A DNA stretch of 64,000 bases from an uncultured Prevotellaceae bacterium (GCA_946415365.1 CAMKSE010000006.1:62001-126000), one strand, 5' to 3'. Positions 42,085 through 53,032 are shown, counted from the first letter of the stretch. Notes: generated by a model not told the origin, from the sequence alone. Made by a program: numbers and translations.

Positions 42085-43530
42085 ATGATGATACTTGTTA
42101 ATGGCAGAGAGGTAATATCTAATGTAATCGTTAGAGAAGATGGAACATTTGAGACTACAGATGTTCCTGGTCGTTTTTGGAATAGTAATCAGATGGAACC
42201 AATCAATAAAGATAGGTTTTCTGATAGTCGTATACCATATATTGAAATTCCCACCACAGTTTCAATCAAGGAGGTACAAAGATCTTCGTATTTATATTAC
42301 GGAGGCAAATATGGAGATGTTGATGATTTAGAATGTGAAACAGGATATATTAATACGTCAAATGGAATAAAGGAAAGGACATCTATTGTTATTGGAAATG
42401 TAGAAATAAAGAAACTTCTAATTAAAACACTAGCAAATACAAAAGTTTATTCGTGGGGAGCTTCACGTGAAGAATATCTTGAACTCGATTTCCATTATGA
42501 ATTTACAATCTTAATATCGAATGAACATGGTGAAAAAGAAGAGCATACTTTTGGGGCAGACTTTCATAATGAAATAAGACCTTATAAAACAAAGGAGTAT
42601 AATATATGGCCTATAAAGACATTATTTAGAGATATAGTACCAACAATTAATAATTTTATTTCTGCAAAACATCCTGTCCGAAATATTAACTATGTCTATT
42701 TAGAGCAATTATTACCTCAAAAGCAAGAGATAGACATGTCGGTTCATCCGTTTAACTTCTCTGATGCTTTAGATGTTATATATAATATGCAACTGATTGA
42801 AGATAGAGATGGAACTATTGAAATCGAATTTGGTAAGGACTTATTGCCATATATGAATAGATATATAGTTAGCCTCATTAATTCTTTATTGAATATACGT
42901 CTTCATTTTGATGAAAGTTCTGAAACATATAGGTCATTTATACCTCGAAATATATCCTATCCTAAGAATATCATCTCATTACATAATTATTTGCAATGTC
43001 TCTTGTACATAGGCATCTATGAAAACTTTGATGCGAAACAAGCACAGAATTACTATCTGGTTCTTCCATCTTCAGATGGCACAGATATTTTTGAAACAGT
43101 AGATTCTTCTTATGAGAACCTTCCAAGTGAATCATTCCTAATTATCTATGATTTCATTGCCAACATGGAGGTCTCTCATGTAGAAGATGGGCAGTATCGA
43201 GCTGGACGTGATGATAGAGAATGGAAAGAGAAAACTTTTATTTTTCCTTTCACGGATAAACTTGAAAATAGTGATGCCATTGTTGATGACATAAATAGAA
43301 TTTTGGGTATAAAGTTACAGTATCAAGAGAAATTTGAAAGTGAATATTCATGGGATTCAGAAAAGAATCACCCTGCACGCTATTTCTATTTTGAGCAATA
43401 TGACGATGATTATATAGCCGGTATGGCATGCACCAGACATGATATCGGCTCTGATAAGCTAAAGAAGGAGTCTTTCTATGAGCTACTTGATTATTTTATA
43501 AAGGATATTATTACGAAAACAAGAGGTTAA
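42085..43530 (+). CDS. orphan AT-rich cargo protein of unknown function
   Basis: Soluble protein of about 481 residues starting MMILVNGREVISNVIV. The codon use is strikingly AT-rich (AAT, ATA, AGA, TTA) compared with the flanking genes, so it has a different origin. It is monocistronic with its own promoter and terminator. The sequence has many aromatic residues and acidic patches; no nuclease, protease, membrane or binding motif was recognised. It lies at the meeting point of the two element operons, a typical cargo position. An in-frame TTG at 42037 lies inside the -7 element and is not a credible start. Confidence 0.65.
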   Translation: MMILVNGREVISNVIVREDGTFETTDVPGRFWNSNQMEPINKDRFSDSRIPYIEIPTTVSIKEVQRSSYLYYGGKYGDVDDLECETGYINTSNGIKERTSIVIGNVEIKKLLIKTLANTKVYSWGASREEYLELDFHYEFTILISNEHGEKEEHTFGADFHNEIRPYKTKEYNIWPIKTLFRDIVPTINNFISAKHPVRNINYVYLEQLLPQKQEIDMSVHPFNFSDALDVIYNMQLIEDRDGTIEIEFGKDLLPYMNRYIVSLINSLLNIRLHFDESSETYRSFIPRNISYPKNIISLHNYLQCLLYIGIYENFDAKQAQNYYLVLPSSDGTDIFETVDSSYENLPSESFLIIYDFIANMEVSHVEDGQYRAGRDDREWKEKTFIFPFTDKLENSDAIVDDINRILGIKLQYQEKFESEYSWDSEKNHPARYFYFEQYDDDYIAGMACTRHDIGSDKLKKESFYELLDYFIKDIITKTRG

Positions 43531-43546
43531 AAGATATAGGATATAA

Positions 43547-43575
43547 GAAAATACTCCCTCAAGGGGAGTATTTTC
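43547..43575. terminator. bidirectional terminator
   Basis: Perfect 12-base arms GAAAATACTCCC and GGGAGTATTTTC around a five-base loop, with A/T tracts within the arms on both sides. It separates the cargo gene from the ArdC gene. Confidence 0.9.
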
Positions 43576-43592
43576 GTCTTCTGAGAAATTGG

Positions 43593-44825
43593 TTATCGTC
43601 CCCTATGATAATGATGCTCTTCTTCTATTGTCTGCTCTGGCTCTTCTTTGGGCATAGCTTTTGCAGCGATAGATTCCAATACAGGCTTGTCCTGTCCAAC
43701 AGTCTCGCTGTCTGTCTTGGCTTCTTCTTTTGCCTCGCTCCTGGCAGTATCAATACCCTGCTCAATGTCGAGAGCAATCTTATCAATGCGTTGTGTAATC
43801 ATTCCAGTAGAACGCTTCACGTCAAAGAGGGTGGTCTTCAGGAAATCAGGACTTTCGTGAAGACTGTTTAACCACGATTTAAGGTAGGCAGCAGAGTCCT
43901 CCTTGATGTTCTTGGTCATCCCATAGCGTTGGGCAACAAGGGCTGCACCCAGTTCTGCGACGAGCTCTTCTCTCGCATATTCAGCACTGCCAAAGGTCTG
44001 GCCTGGCTTTAGTCGGTTGAGCTGATTCTCGGCACCCGTGGAGTGTCCCATTTCATGAAACAGGTTGGAGTAGAAGGACTCGCCATTGATAAACTGTTGT
44101 CTCGTAGGTACAACAATCTCATTCCTGCTGATACTGTAGTAGGCATTGTCACCCTTAACCTCCTTGATAGGACAAATCCATAGATTGTCCTTAATCATCC
44201 TGTCAACGGGTTCGAAGGAGAACTGTTCTCCGGCCTGTTCAAACTTCTTTGGCGAGTTGGCATCTTCGAGTTTCTTCCATAGCTCTGGCCTCGCTTCCTG
44301 AAGGTTGGTCTGTGCAACATTGAAGACATTGTACACCTGAAGCTTGGGATAGACTTTGTATTTAGCCCTTTCCTCCTCAGACATACGCTTGTAATCGTCG
44401 TACTTGATCTTTTCCTTTGTTTCAGGATCAACGACCGTGAAGACGGTAATAAAGACAGGGAAAGATTTCTCGCCCTTGTTGATTGAGACAACGGGGAGTT
44501 TTTCGCCATCTTTGTCAACGGCTGGTGTACGTCCTTCCTTGCCCTGAGTATAGTTCAATCCTGCTATACGGTCAAACGTAGCCCATACAGGAAGCTTATA
44601 ACCTTCTTTCTCTGCATGCATCATCAGAAGGAGGCTGTTCATGCCATTGTACTCACGACCGCTGAGATTCTTAGGCCATTGTGTGCTGTTCTCAGAGAAC
44701 CAGGGCTTCTTCCAGTCACCCTGCAGCGTCTGGATCTTCTCGATGAGCATGTCAGTGAAACGGTCAAGAGCACGGTCTTCGCTGCTCTTGCCGTCACTAT
44801 TGTAGTTCTTGTGGTCTTTTGCCAT
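43593..44825 (-). CDS. ArdC-like ssDNA-binding zincin antirestriction protein
   Basis: Protein of 410 residues. The N-terminal ssDNA-binding domain (DUF1738) covers about 15-170 (KKPWFSENSTQWPKNLSGRE). A zincin-like metallopeptidase domain follows with FHEMGHSTG (HExxH) near residue 245 and EELVAELGAA further on. The C-terminal 70 residues are Glu-rich and end HHYHRGR, one of several His/Arg tails in this operon. ArdC proteins protect incoming single-stranded DNA and are associated with conjugative plasmids. It is the last gene of the leftward operon. Confidence 0.9.
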   Translation of the reverse strand: MAKDHKNYNSDGKSSEDRALDRFTDMLIEKIQTLQGDWKKPWFSENSTQWPKNLSGREYNGMNSLLLMMHAEKEGYKLPVWATFDRIAGLNYTQGKEGRTPAVDKDGEKLPVVSINKGEKSFPVFITVFTVVDPETKEKIKYDDYKRMSEEERAKYKVYPKLQVYNVFNVAQTNLQEARPELWKKLEDANSPKKFEQAGEQFSFEPVDRMIKDNLWICPIKEVKGDNAYYSISRNEIVVPTRQQFINGESFYSNLFHEMGHSTGAENQLNRLKPGQTFGSAEYAREELVAELGAALVAQRYGMTKNIKEDSAAYLKSWLNSLHESPDFLKTTLFDVKRSTGMITQRIDKIALDIEQGIDTARSEAKEEAKTDSETVGQDKPVLESIAAKAMPKEEPEQTIEEEHHYHRGR

Positions 44826-44833
44826 AAGCCAAA

Positions 44834-45436
44834 TTATTGCTGTTTAACCCATTCCTTCAGTTCCGAGACGCGGCAGCTGATGTCCAGTTTGTCATTGTAA
44901 ACATCAAGCTCCAGCTTTCCCTTTACCTCGATACCTGCCTTGGGAACTAACCATTCCGGCTTCTCTGCCTCGAACTGGATAAAGCGAACCCAGGTGTATT
45001 CGAAATCCTCTCCCTCCTTGGTGGTACTGAAGCCAGAGGTGGAAAGGAACTTCTTACCGTTCTTGCTGTCCTTGACCTCGATCTTATTACCAACCTTACC
45101 GAAGAAGGTCATATCTCCCTCGATGATGTCTTTGTCTTCGGGCTTGACCACATTGACCTCAGATGCTTCCATGTTGAGATAGAGGTTATCACCCTTCTTA
45201 CGGAAGGTGATGGTTCCCTTCAGGCCAACACGGTTGTCCTTAGTCTGGATCAGGCTAATGTCATCGCCTAACTGATAGTCCTTGGCAACACTGATTTCAA
45301 CGGTTTTGTTGATGCCAGACTTTGCCAGGATTACAACACTAACTCCAAAGGTGACGAACTTCGTACCTTCCTTACCGTCACGGACTACAGCGGTACGGCT
45401 GACTGTTCCGATTACATTTACTTCTGCTTTAATCAT
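44834..45436 (-). CDS. tandem OB-fold (SSB-like) protein
   Basis: Protein of 200 residues with two similar beta-rich halves. The first begins INVIGTVSRTAVV-like (VNVIGTVSRTAVVRDGKEG) and the second MTFFGKVGNKIEVKDSKNGK, both followed by F-x-x-F/S-S strands, as in single-stranded DNA-binding OB folds. The tail lacks the acidic SSB tip. It probably coats or handles DNA during transfer. It lies eight bases before the ArdC gene. Confidence 0.7.
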   Translation of the reverse strand: MIKAEVNVIGTVSRTAVVRDGKEGTKFVTFGVSVVILAKSGINKTVEISVAKDYQLGDDISLIQTKDNRVGLKGTITFRKKGDNLYLNMEASEVNVVKPEDKDIIEGDMTFFGKVGNKIEVKDSKNGKKFLSTSGFSTTKEGEDFEYTWVRFIQFEAEKPEWLVPKAGIEVKGKLELDVYNDKLDISCRVSELKEWVKQQ

Positions 45437-45503
45437 TGTTTTTTGTTTTGATTGTTAAACCTATGTGGATTATGTATTTGTCGAATTATTAAAAGTAATA
45501 TTA

Positions 45504-47267
45504 TTATCTCCGCATCAGTTGTTCTGTCTCTTGGTTCTCAATAGCCTGGTTAAAGTTCTGGGAAACCTGCTGGCTGATGACTATACTGTTGATGATAGCT
45601 GCCACACGCTGCTGCTTGGACTCCTGAGAAAGACCTGAGTCGTTAAGTGCCTGTGACAAGCGGCTGGTCTCTGCATTTGTCAGGACATGGCTGAACTGCT
45701 GTTGGCCGTTGTTCATGGTCAGCGTGGCCATACCATTCTCTGAGACGGCAATGGTACAGGATTTCATCGTCGGAACCAGACTGCTGATATTGATGACCTT
45801 GTTGACGGCAGCATCCGTGGCCGCCTCCATCTTCTCATCCTCATTCTTGTTATCAATCTGGACGGCCAGCATCATCAGGCTTGTGAACAGTTGGATGGCC
45901 ATGTCAATGACAGGATCGCCATTAGACATGCTGACTCCGCTATCCTCTGAGGAGAGGAGCTTCTTCATCCAGTCATCAGGTGACATGTTCGCGTCGATGT
46001 TGGTAGCGGTGTTCGTATTGATTGTATTACCTGCATCCGTGTTGATGGGATTCTCCACCTTATACTTGGCAATAAGGTCATTGCCTTTGTACAGGGCTTT
46101 CTGCTGAAGATTCCCTCTCTGGGCTATCTCTGCTAAATATGCAGCAGGGTCTATGTCCCTTTTCGTGCCGTCGGCAGAAATGCTCTTCACACCAAAATGC
46201 AGGTGTTCTCCTGTGGTTCTTGTGCCGGTGTTGCCTGAGATACCAAGCTGCTGGGCAGCATTGACGGTATCTCCAACCTTGACATTGATACTGTCGAGGT
46301 GCATATATACGCATTGGTATTTGCTACCGTCCTCCCTGTCATACTCTACGGTGACGGATTTACCTCCTCCAGTATTGGTGTTATGGTTGACGGCAACGAC
46401 CTTTCCACGGTCTTCGGTGGCAAGCACAGCTTCATGCTTCGTTTGTATGTCGATGCCCTTGTGCATCTGCTGTCTGCTTCTGTCCATCGGGTCCTTTCGC
46501 ATACCGAAAGGCGAGGTGATAAGCATAAACTCATCTCGCCTTAATGGAAAAAAATACTGTTTCTCCACTTTCTTCGTAGCAATAGGCTGGTTTGTAGTGT
46601 TTGCCTGTACCTCGGAGCCTGTCGTGCTTCGAGGGTTCGCAGCCGTTCCGAATTGTCTTCCCTGTGCACGCATCTCTGCCATCACCATCTGGTCATACTT
46701 CTGAAGGTTGTTCTTCTCGATGAGACCTTGAAGGCTTTTGGCATATCCTGCATTAGAGGCATATCCGGCATTGGCAATGGTGGTTGTCCACCCCTTATAG
46801 TCATCTGGTGAGAGCTGGAAGCATTTGGCATACCTGCTGTTCTCCCGTAAGAACCGTGAATGATGTTCATAGGAGTCGCCGACACTGGCGTATTGGCAGA
46901 ACTTCTCATTGGGCTTGTCATCGGTGTAGATAAGATACTTTCCTCCATCCTGAATCCAGCCCTTGGTGGCCTTGATGCCAAAATGGTTATTGCCCTTTCG
47001 GGACAGTTCACTCTGGCCACTGGCACTTTCCAAGATGCCCTGTGCAAGTGTAACTGAGGCTGGGATTCCGTAACGACGCATCTGCTCCATGGCATATTCT
47101 GCGTATTTCTCTGCATATTCTCTGTTCTTACTCATTGTGATTCTGTATGTTTTGTTTTGTTGTGTAACCATGTCTGGCGGCTTATGGCTTGACTGTGCAT
47201 TCAGCGCAACGGATAAAAGACATAGGTATGCCAGGATTCTTATTCTCTTTTTATCTGTGTAGCCCAT
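45504..47267 (-). CDS. glucosaminidase-M23 peptidoglycan hydrolase
   Basis: Exported bifunctional wall hydrolase of 587 residues. A signal peptide ([18 protein letters not shown]) is followed by a GH73-type glucosaminidase domain (about 50-185; [20 protein letters not shown] with its catalytic Glu) and an M23 peptidase domain (about 250-375; HKGIDI and EHLHFG zinc motifs). The C-terminal 180 residues are unrecognised and end in QLMRR. Such enzymes open the wall for transfer machinery. It overlaps the upstream ArdC/MutS fusion gene by 17 bases. Confidence 0.88.
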   Translation of the reverse strand: MGYTDKKRIRILAYLCLLSVALNAQSSHKPPDMVTQQNKTYRITMSKNREYAEKYAEYAMEQMRRYGIPASVTLAQGILESASGQSELSRKGNNHFGIKATKGWIQDGGKYLIYTDDKPNEKFCQYASVGDSYEHHSRFLRENSRYAKCFQLSPDDYKGWTTTIANAGYASNAGYAKSLQGLIEKNNLQKYDQMVMAEMRAQGRQFGTAANPRSTTGSEVQANTTNQPIATKKVEKQYFFPLRRDEFMLITSPFGMRKDPMDRSRQQMHKGIDIQTKHEAVLATEDRGKVVAVNHNTNTGGGKSVTVEYDREDGSKYQCVYMHLDSINVKVGDTVNAAQQLGISGNTGTRTTGEHLHFGVKSISADGTKRDIDPAAYLAEIAQRGNLQQKALYKGNDLIAKYKVENPINTDAGNTINTNTATNIDANMSPDDWMKKLLSSEDSGVSMSNGDPVIDMAIQLFTSLMMLAVQIDNKNEDEKMEAATDAAVNKVINISSLVPTMKSCTIAVSENGMATLTMNNGQQQFSHVLTNAETSRLSQALNDSGLSQESKQQRVAAIINSIVISQQVSQNFNQAIENQETEQLMRR

Positions 47268-49770
47268 GACTCTGTACCTCCTCGGCCTTTACAGCCTGTT
47301 TTTGTGAAGGAACAGAATCAGGATCTTTGTTGGGTGTTACCACTTCTGATACCTTCTGTTTGGGTGATTCAAGCAGGTCACAGATGGCAACTCTCTGACC
47401 GGCTCTTATTAGCTTGGGCAGATATGAGTCCAAGGCATGATGTGGAAATCCTGCAATCTTCAGCGGCTTACCGTCTAAGTCCTTTTCCTTTGAGCTTTTG
47501 GTCAGGGTGATTCCAAGAATACGGGAAGACTTTTCAGCATCATCCATGTAGGTCTCGTAGAAATCACCTCTACGGAAAAGGAGCATGGCATCAGGATGCT
47601 TTTCCTTGATGGACTTGAACTGGGAGAGGATAGGGGACAGCGCAATAGCTGCCACGGCTTTTGTCTCGGCCTTGGTAAGCACTTCCTTACGCTTTTCCTC
47701 CTCTTGTTCCTTTTTCTTCTGTTCTGCAGAGTTCTGACGCTTTTTCTCCTCTTCTTTCTTCTCGTGGGCCTCGCTCTCCTCATGCGACTCCTGATGTTCC
47801 TGCTCCTCCTTATGCTCTGCAACCACCTGTTTCGTTTCCTGAGTTGTCTGGCTCTGGCTTTCCTGCTCAGTCTTGTCAGTACCGGCGGCCACAGCGTCGG
47901 TACGGCTCTGGCGCAGGACATCAGCAAAGAGAGATGCAGCAAGGTTCTTCTTATACTCCATCATGTCTGGAGCAAGCCACATCCTCTGCCACTGGTCATG
48001 GCTGACCACACGGGCTGATACCTTGTCAACACCCTTGATGACAGGAATACACAGGACTTTGGACTGGTCTGCCTTAGTCTTGAAGATGTTTACCCTCTCG
48101 ATACGATCCAAGTCTTCCTTCGTGGCATTGCTCTTGAACAGGTCGATCTTCAGCTCTGGATGGGTTCCAGTGAGCGCATGGTATTTCTGAGCCATCTCGA
48201 TACGGAAGGCATCGGTCTTGTTGCCTGGGTTCTTGATAAGGCTGAAGAACGTATTGATATCCTTATTGTCAGGATATACGGCATAGCCTTTCTCGTTCTC
48301 AGGTTTGAGGAACAATGCCCATTTGCCATTGTCATCACGAAGCATCATAATGGTGTCAAAGTCAACAGTGCTGGACTTTTTGACAGCATCGGTGACATCC
48401 AGCTTGGTTACGTCCTCCAGCTTCCATCCGTGAAGTCTGGCAACACTAACTTCCTTACCATTGAAGTAGCTGTCGTCAGGACTGAAACCCAAGGCTCCGT
48501 CAGGATTGTAGAAGCGGACATTGACAAGTCCTTCTTTCTCCAAGGCATTACGAATCCTGTCTTTGGAAATGCCGGGGAGTTCATTCTTAGGTTCCAGTGA
48601 TGCCCCTGCAGGCAGCACCACGTCAACGGACTTTCCTTCCTTATCCCTCACAAGGACGATCTCCTTGGTGTCCTTGTTGGGCAAGGGCTTTATTTCTTCG
48701 GCAACATAATAGTGCTTTGGCAGCATGTTTCGGATTTCCTCGGTCTGGTGGCGGGTTTCGGTAGTGGCATATTCCACCTTTTCGCCCCTCTCGGCCTTAT
48801 GAATGGCATCAAGGGAATTGTTCACGTCCATTTCCAAGGCATCGATGAGACAGGGATTCTCATGCAGCTCACGTTTCCAGTAGTCAATCATCTTCAGGCT
48901 GTCCTGAGATAGCTTTGCTGGAATACCAAGTTCTTGCAACTTGGCTCCAGCCGTTAGTTCCACCACAAGCTGCTCCTGTTTCTTGGCATCCTCACTTGGC
49001 TGTCTGCCGTTCATCGTCATACCCTCACGAGCCAGTCTCTGCTGATGACCTGTAGCACTGACTATCTGCTTCACCATGTCACGTACATAGTCTTCATAGT
49101 GTTCATAGTTCTTCTGGACGGGCATAAACACGACATCCTTTTCTGTGTCGTAATGGGCAACGCCACTGGCATCTTTCCTGACGGCCACAAGGTTGTCGCG
49201 CATATTGAGGAGAAACTGGTTCACGGCAATCTGTAGGCTGCGCTGCTGTTTGCCTGGTTCTCCTCGGTCAACAGTGCCGCCGTGCATCTTGACCTCCTTC
49301 TCATAGCCGTCCTTATCCACTAACGGTAAGGTGGTCTGCTGAATATTGAAGAGGGTTCGTATCTCCCTGCTTCGGATTCCCTTGTAGAGGTTCTGAGTCT
49401 CTTTGGGCAATTTGAGGTAGTCATTACGGCTAATGACATCTTCAGGATTATGCCTGTTGACATACTCTGACCAGTTATACCACAGGAAAGGCACTCCTTT
49501 TTCCTTTGTCTGAACAGACTCGCCACGTTTCTTGGCCTCGGAAAACAGGGTGTATTCATTCGTCTTGTAGCCGTTCTGGTCACTGTGCAATCCAAGTACG
49601 ATAGCATTGAAAGGCGATATCGTCACACTCTTCTTATAAAACTGGGGTGCAGTCTTTCCTTTGGAGTTAAGCCATACACCACCGTTCTCAACAGCCTTGT
49701 CAAGGGCTGACGAAAGCAGCTCAACCTGACGTTCTGCTGCCATTTTCTCTTGTTCGTTCTTTTCTGTCAT
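47251..49770 (-). CDS. ArdC-like / MutS domain I fusion protein
   Basis: Protein of 839 residues. Residues about 30-170 resemble the ArdC ssDNA-binding domain ([18 protein letters not shown], then [12 protein letters not shown]). A region near 230-330 aligns with the ArdC zincin domain, but the HExxH position reads IVSATGH, so the protease is dead. After a charged coiled coil (about 650-715) the C-terminus holds a MutS domain I ([20 protein letters not shown] with the mismatch-contact F-x-E, then [20 protein letters not shown]). It ends SHGLHR. A role in handling single-stranded or mismatched transfer DNA is inferred. Confidence 0.82.
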   Translation of the reverse strand: MTEKNEQEKMAAERQVELLSSALDKAVENGGVWLNSKGKTAPQFYKKSVTISPFNAIVLGLHSDQNGYKTNEYTLFSEAKKRGESVQTKEKGVPFLWYNWSEYVNRHNPEDVISRNDYLKLPKETQNLYKGIRSREIRTLFNIQQTTLPLVDKDGYEKEVKMHGGTVDRGEPGKQQRSLQIAVNQFLLNMRDNLVAVRKDASGVAHYDTEKDVVFMPVQKNYEHYEDYVRDMVKQIVSATGHQQRLAREGMTMNGRQPSEDAKKQEQLVVELTAGAKLQELGIPAKLSQDSLKMIDYWKRELHENPCLIDALEMDVNNSLDAIHKAERGEKVEYATTETRHQTEEIRNMLPKHYYVAEEIKPLPNKDTKEIVLVRDKEGKSVDVVLPAGASLEPKNELPGISKDRIRNALEKEGLVNVRFYNPDGALGFSPDDSYFNGKEVSVARLHGWKLEDVTKLDVTDAVKKSSTVDFDTIMMLRDDNGKWALFLKPENEKGYAVYPDNKDINTFFSLIKNPGNKTDAFRIEMAQKYHALTGTHPELKIDLFKSNATKEDLDRIERVNIFKTKADQSKVLCIPVIKGVDKVSARVVSHDQWQRMWLAPDMMEYKKNLAASLFADVLRQSRTDAVAAGTDKTEQESQSQTTQETKQVVAEHKEEQEHQESHEESEAHEKKEEEKKRQNSAEQKKKEQEEEKRKEVLTKAETKAVAAIALSPILSQFKSIKEKHPDAMLLFRRGDFYETYMDDAEKSSRILGITLTKSSKEKDLDGKPLKIAGFPHHALDSYLPKLIRAGQRVAICDLLESPKQKVSEVVTPNKDPDSVPSQKQAVKAEEVQSHGLHR

Positions 49771-49782
49771 GGTTATATGTAT

Positions 49783-51225
49783 TTATCGTTGTGCTATTGT
49801 TCTGGTGACTGTCTGCTGCTCGTTGGCTTCATAGTTCTGTGCTGCCAACTGCCGCATCTGGTCGTTCTTCGCAAGGATGGCATTTGCCAGTGTGTTCAAT
49901 GGCAGTGCTCCTTGTTGGTAAGCATCCACCACGCGCTCTGGCAGGGCAATCGTACAAGGAACCTTGTCTATGGTAGCAATGAGGCAGTTTCCACGCAGTT
50001 CAGGATTGGAGATACGTGGATTGAGGGCTTCGTCCTGATACACCCGATAGTTCGTGCGACCTATGCGAGAGCCGTCATTACCGAGTGCTTCCTGTCTATT
50101 GCCCAGAACTTCATGACCGGCCTTGTTGATAAGGTTCATGCCTCCCATGCCAATGAGAACCATCTTCAAGATGGGATTCTTCACAAACATTCCCGCTGCT
50201 ATACTGGCTATTGGCAGGAGATTATCCTTGATGTTCATCTTGCTCTTGCCTGTGAACATACCTACAAGGAAATCCGGGAGCATGGCCAGAATATAGCCAA
50301 GGTTATGTCCGATATCACCAATACCATTCAGCCCGAAAGTGGATAACAGGCCGTTCCAACCGTTGGAATTGGTCTGCTCTGGCTGAATAGTAGCTTGTTC
50401 TTCAGGCTGTGCTGTCGGCTGTAGCACCTGGGGCTTCTCTGCTGATGGCGGATCAATACTGGCTGTCTCTATCGAATGGGCTTCCTCCTCGTCTCTTTTC
50501 TCTGCCAGTCTCTTCTTGTCTTCCAGATATGCGTCTTCCTGACCTGGAGCCACTATAAGGGGAACATCCTTGTATTTGTCATCCTTCACTTCTGCAGGAG
50601 TGGGGACAGGACTGGCAGAAGCAGTCATCTTGGAGGCGACACCGTTGATGGCAAGGTCGCCAGCAATGAATTTACCTGCTGTCTTCCATGTCCCACCTAA
50701 ACCTCCTGTAGAGAGGTAGTCGGCTCCTGCACCGAGACCCCAGCCAACGGCAGTTTCAATGCCTGATGGATTATAGAGTGCTTCGCCTCTTTCTTCTATA
50801 TGGTTCTGAAGAGGAGATTTCCTCATTTCCTGTGGTAAGGAGAAGATGCTGTTCCCTGCTGCTTTTCTAATGATATAGTCGATGGATGATTTCGGCATCT
50901 GGTCTTTCACCATCTTGTCAATCATCTTCTTCTCAATCTCTGGCGTGACGGTTATATGCTGTTTCTTCAGCTCTGCCTTGACCATCTCCACATAGTCCTC
51001 CACGGTCTTGCTGTTCCACTTACCTGTGTAGTAAAGAGACTCATTGAAAGACTGGGTGGCAGCACTTCCTCCATCAGGCCCGATTGCACTGACCATCAAA
51101 CCGGCAAGGGAGAGGGAATGCTTCTCCATCTCATTGGCTCGTTTGCCCTGAAGGTCATCACGAACCTTGTTCATGATAGGAACGACCTTCTTGCTGAAGA
51201 TGTCTTCACTGTGGTTACTACTCAT
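49783..51225 (-). CDS. element-encoded protein with hydrophobic middle, unknown
   Basis: Protein of 480 residues. The N-terminal third is helical and soluble (VEDYVEMVKAELKKQHITVT); residues about 285-375 include hydrophobic Gly-rich segments (LGYILAMLPDFLVGMFTG and LPIASIAAGMFV); the C-terminal part has ELRGNCLIATIDKVPCTIAL and ends TIAQR. No family recognised. It overlaps the frameshifted M23-like gene by four bases. It may belong to the membrane part of a transfer complex. Confidence 0.6.
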   Translation of the reverse strand: MSSNHSEDIFSKKVVPIMNKVRDDLQGKRANEMEKHSLSLAGLMVSAIGPDGGSAATQSFNESLYYTGKWNSKTVEDYVEMVKAELKKQHITVTPEIEKKMIDKMVKDQMPKSSIDYIIRKAAGNSIFSLPQEMRKSPLQNHIEERGEALYNPSGIETAVGWGLGAGADYLSTGGLGGTWKTAGKFIAGDLAINGVASKMTASASPVPTPAEVKDDKYKDVPLIVAPGQEDAYLEDKKRLAEKRDEEEAHSIETASIDPPSAEKPQVLQPTAQPEEQATIQPEQTNSNGWNGLLSTFGLNGIGDIGHNLGYILAMLPDFLVGMFTGKSKMNIKDNLLPIASIAAGMFVKNPILKMVLIGMGGMNLINKAGHEVLGNRQEALGNDGSRIGRTNYRVYQDEALNPRISNPELRGNCLIATIDKVPCTIALPERVVDAYQQGALPLNTLANAILAKNDQMRQLAAQNYEANEQQTVTRTIAQR

Positions 51226-52354
51226 ATATTCATTTGATTAAGGATCTGTTCTTTGGTCTGCTCGATGGCATTGTGATACACTTCCATCTGCTTTGGGAAA
51301 TACTCTTCGAGCCATTCGTCCTTCTCGATATTGTCATTGATGAACTTGATGGCCACCTGACGGTCTATCTCAATGGCGGCCTCTCCAGTCTCGCTGTTAT
51401 TGAACCAGGCTTTCGTCCACCATCTGATACCAGAACGGTCTGGATAAACGCTGACAAGACGGGGGATGTCAAAGCTCTGCATGTCGAAGTCCAGCTCAGC
51501 AAGGGGATCGATCAGGTCACTGTTGGCAATCGCTATGTCTTCGGCTTTTTTTTTTCGAGAGTGCTGAGCGATGACAGGAATATCTGATGCCGAAGGGCGA
51601 GATAGTTGAGGAAGTCGCCTATCAGCAGATTCTGGACTTTCTCTGCCAGCGGAATGGATCGTGTGCCCATACCAAGGGGATTGGCCATGCTGGGAAGAGT
51701 CTCATAGAAGTATTCCTTCATGGCAGAGACCGTGAAGATGTTTCTCAATGCCTGTTCGGTATGCTTTGGAACTGTATAGGTTCCATGCAACATATCCTCC
51801 ATATACGAAGGATAGAAACGCATCATCAGGTCTTCGACTTCTTTCTGGTCTTTGTCGTACATGTTATGTACATCGAGGTCAATGGTCACAAACTCAGGAG
51901 TGAAGACATTCCCGTTCTTCTGCATGGCCTTCACATTCCCATAGAGCATCGTGAGGAATTCAAGCGGGTTCAGTTCCTGACCCTTGAACTTCACTTCCAT
52001 GTGCAGCAGCTCATCGCTGACGGACACGACCTGACCGGCCTTGACTGGTTGGCCGAAATTCACGAAGACATTGCTCAGATGGGAATAGGTGACCTCATAA
52101 TCACCATAGCGGATGACCTGATATACACCATGAACGGCATCAGAACCGATTCCCGACACCGTTCCTGTAGCCAGGGCTGCCAGGATGTAGCGTCTGGCCT
52201 TGAAGTCTATTCCATGATGGAAAAACATTTCTCCTGTCTTTGGATGCTTCTGTCTGCCATAGCCAAGTGACATCTCCACATCCTTGTCACGCTCCTCGAA
52301 GGGCATACAATAGCCACTTGTTGACTGGAGCATCATTTCTTGCGTGTAGTGCAT
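51222..52354 (-). CDS. M23-like protein encoded in two frames joined at a slippery A10 run
   Basis: Two open frames on the minus strand, 52354-51533 (273 residues) and 51482-51222, are continuous if the reading shifts by -1 in the run of ten A at 51546-51555. In the zero frame the run ends A-AAA-AAG, the slippery heptamer used in E. coli dnaX; the zero frame stops four codons later, whereas the -1 frame stays open through 51482 into the second part. The joined protein has about 377 residues. The N-terminal part resembles an M23 peptidase (HHGIDFKA, VTYSHLS, LLHMEV), but the first His of the HxH is Leu. Natural frameshifting, transcript slippage or a simple indel are all possible. Confidence 0.75.
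51546..51555 (-). promoter_or_regulatory. A10 slippery frameshift site
   Basis: Ten consecutive A on the minus strand, codons GAA AAA AAA AAG, allow -1 slippage into the frame of the next 86-residue segment. Confidence 0.65.
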
Positions 52355-52369
52355 ATTATATTCTGTTTG

Positions 52370-53032
52370 TTATCTTCTCATTCCACCGCCAGATGTCTGC
52401 TGTTGTGGCTCTGCCTGTGCAATCTGTGGTGCTTGACGTTGGCCGCCCAGCATCTGGCTCATATTCGCATTATTGCCGATCATCATCATGCCGAGGACGG
52501 CACCTGCAATCTTTCCAAGCCATCCGAAACGGCCAAAGACGAGTAGGGCAGAGACGACGAGACCTGCAAGGCTGAGTCCTGACACGTTGCCCTTACCCAG
52601 ATTACTGAAGAAATTGCCTATCATTTTACCACCGTTGCCTGAGAAGATGCCACGAAGAAAATTGGACATGCCGCTCCATTTTGAATTCACGTCGGTCATG
52701 GCCTCATTCATCGTATTTACGGTTTCTCCGACCTTTTCTTTGAGGTCATTGACTCCCTCGATGGCTGTATCAACCTTGTTTGAGACGGATTCCATCGTTC
52801 CCTCTCCGACGACGGCATCACCGACAATACGGGTCACGCTTTTGTCTGTGGTGAGCTTTTCCCAACCGACATAGGCCATACCGCCGCCAATGGCAGCAGT
52901 CTTTGCTGCAGTCCCCAATCCTTTGATGGTTCGCTGGGGATGAATGACTGCGCTGCCAGCGGATTCGACAGTCGCACGGCCTCCTTTTAGGACATATTTC
53001 CCTGTAGTTTTTAAGAATGTACTCCAACCCAT
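52370..53032 (-). CDS. membrane protein of the leftward operon
   Basis: Protein of 220 residues. The N-terminal half is Gly/Ala/Val-rich with amphipathic segments; near residue 150 there is a hydrophobic Gly-rich part (GLSLAGLVVSALLVFGRFGW and IAGAVLGMMMIG). A Gln-rich tail ends GGGMRR. No family recognised. It follows the VirB5-like genes and may form part of the transfer-membrane complex. Confidence 0.6.
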   Translation of the reverse strand: MGWSTFLKTTGKYVLKGGRATVESAGSAVIHPQRTIKGLGTAAKTAAIGGGMAYVGWEKLTTDKSVTRIVGDAVVGEGTMESVSNKVDTAIEGVNDLKEKVGETVNTMNEAMTDVNSKWSGMSNFLRGIFSGNGGKMIGNFFSNLGKGNVSGLSLAGLVVSALLVFGRFGWLGKIAGAVLGMMMIGNNANMSQMLGGQRQAPQIAQAEPQQQTSGGGMRR

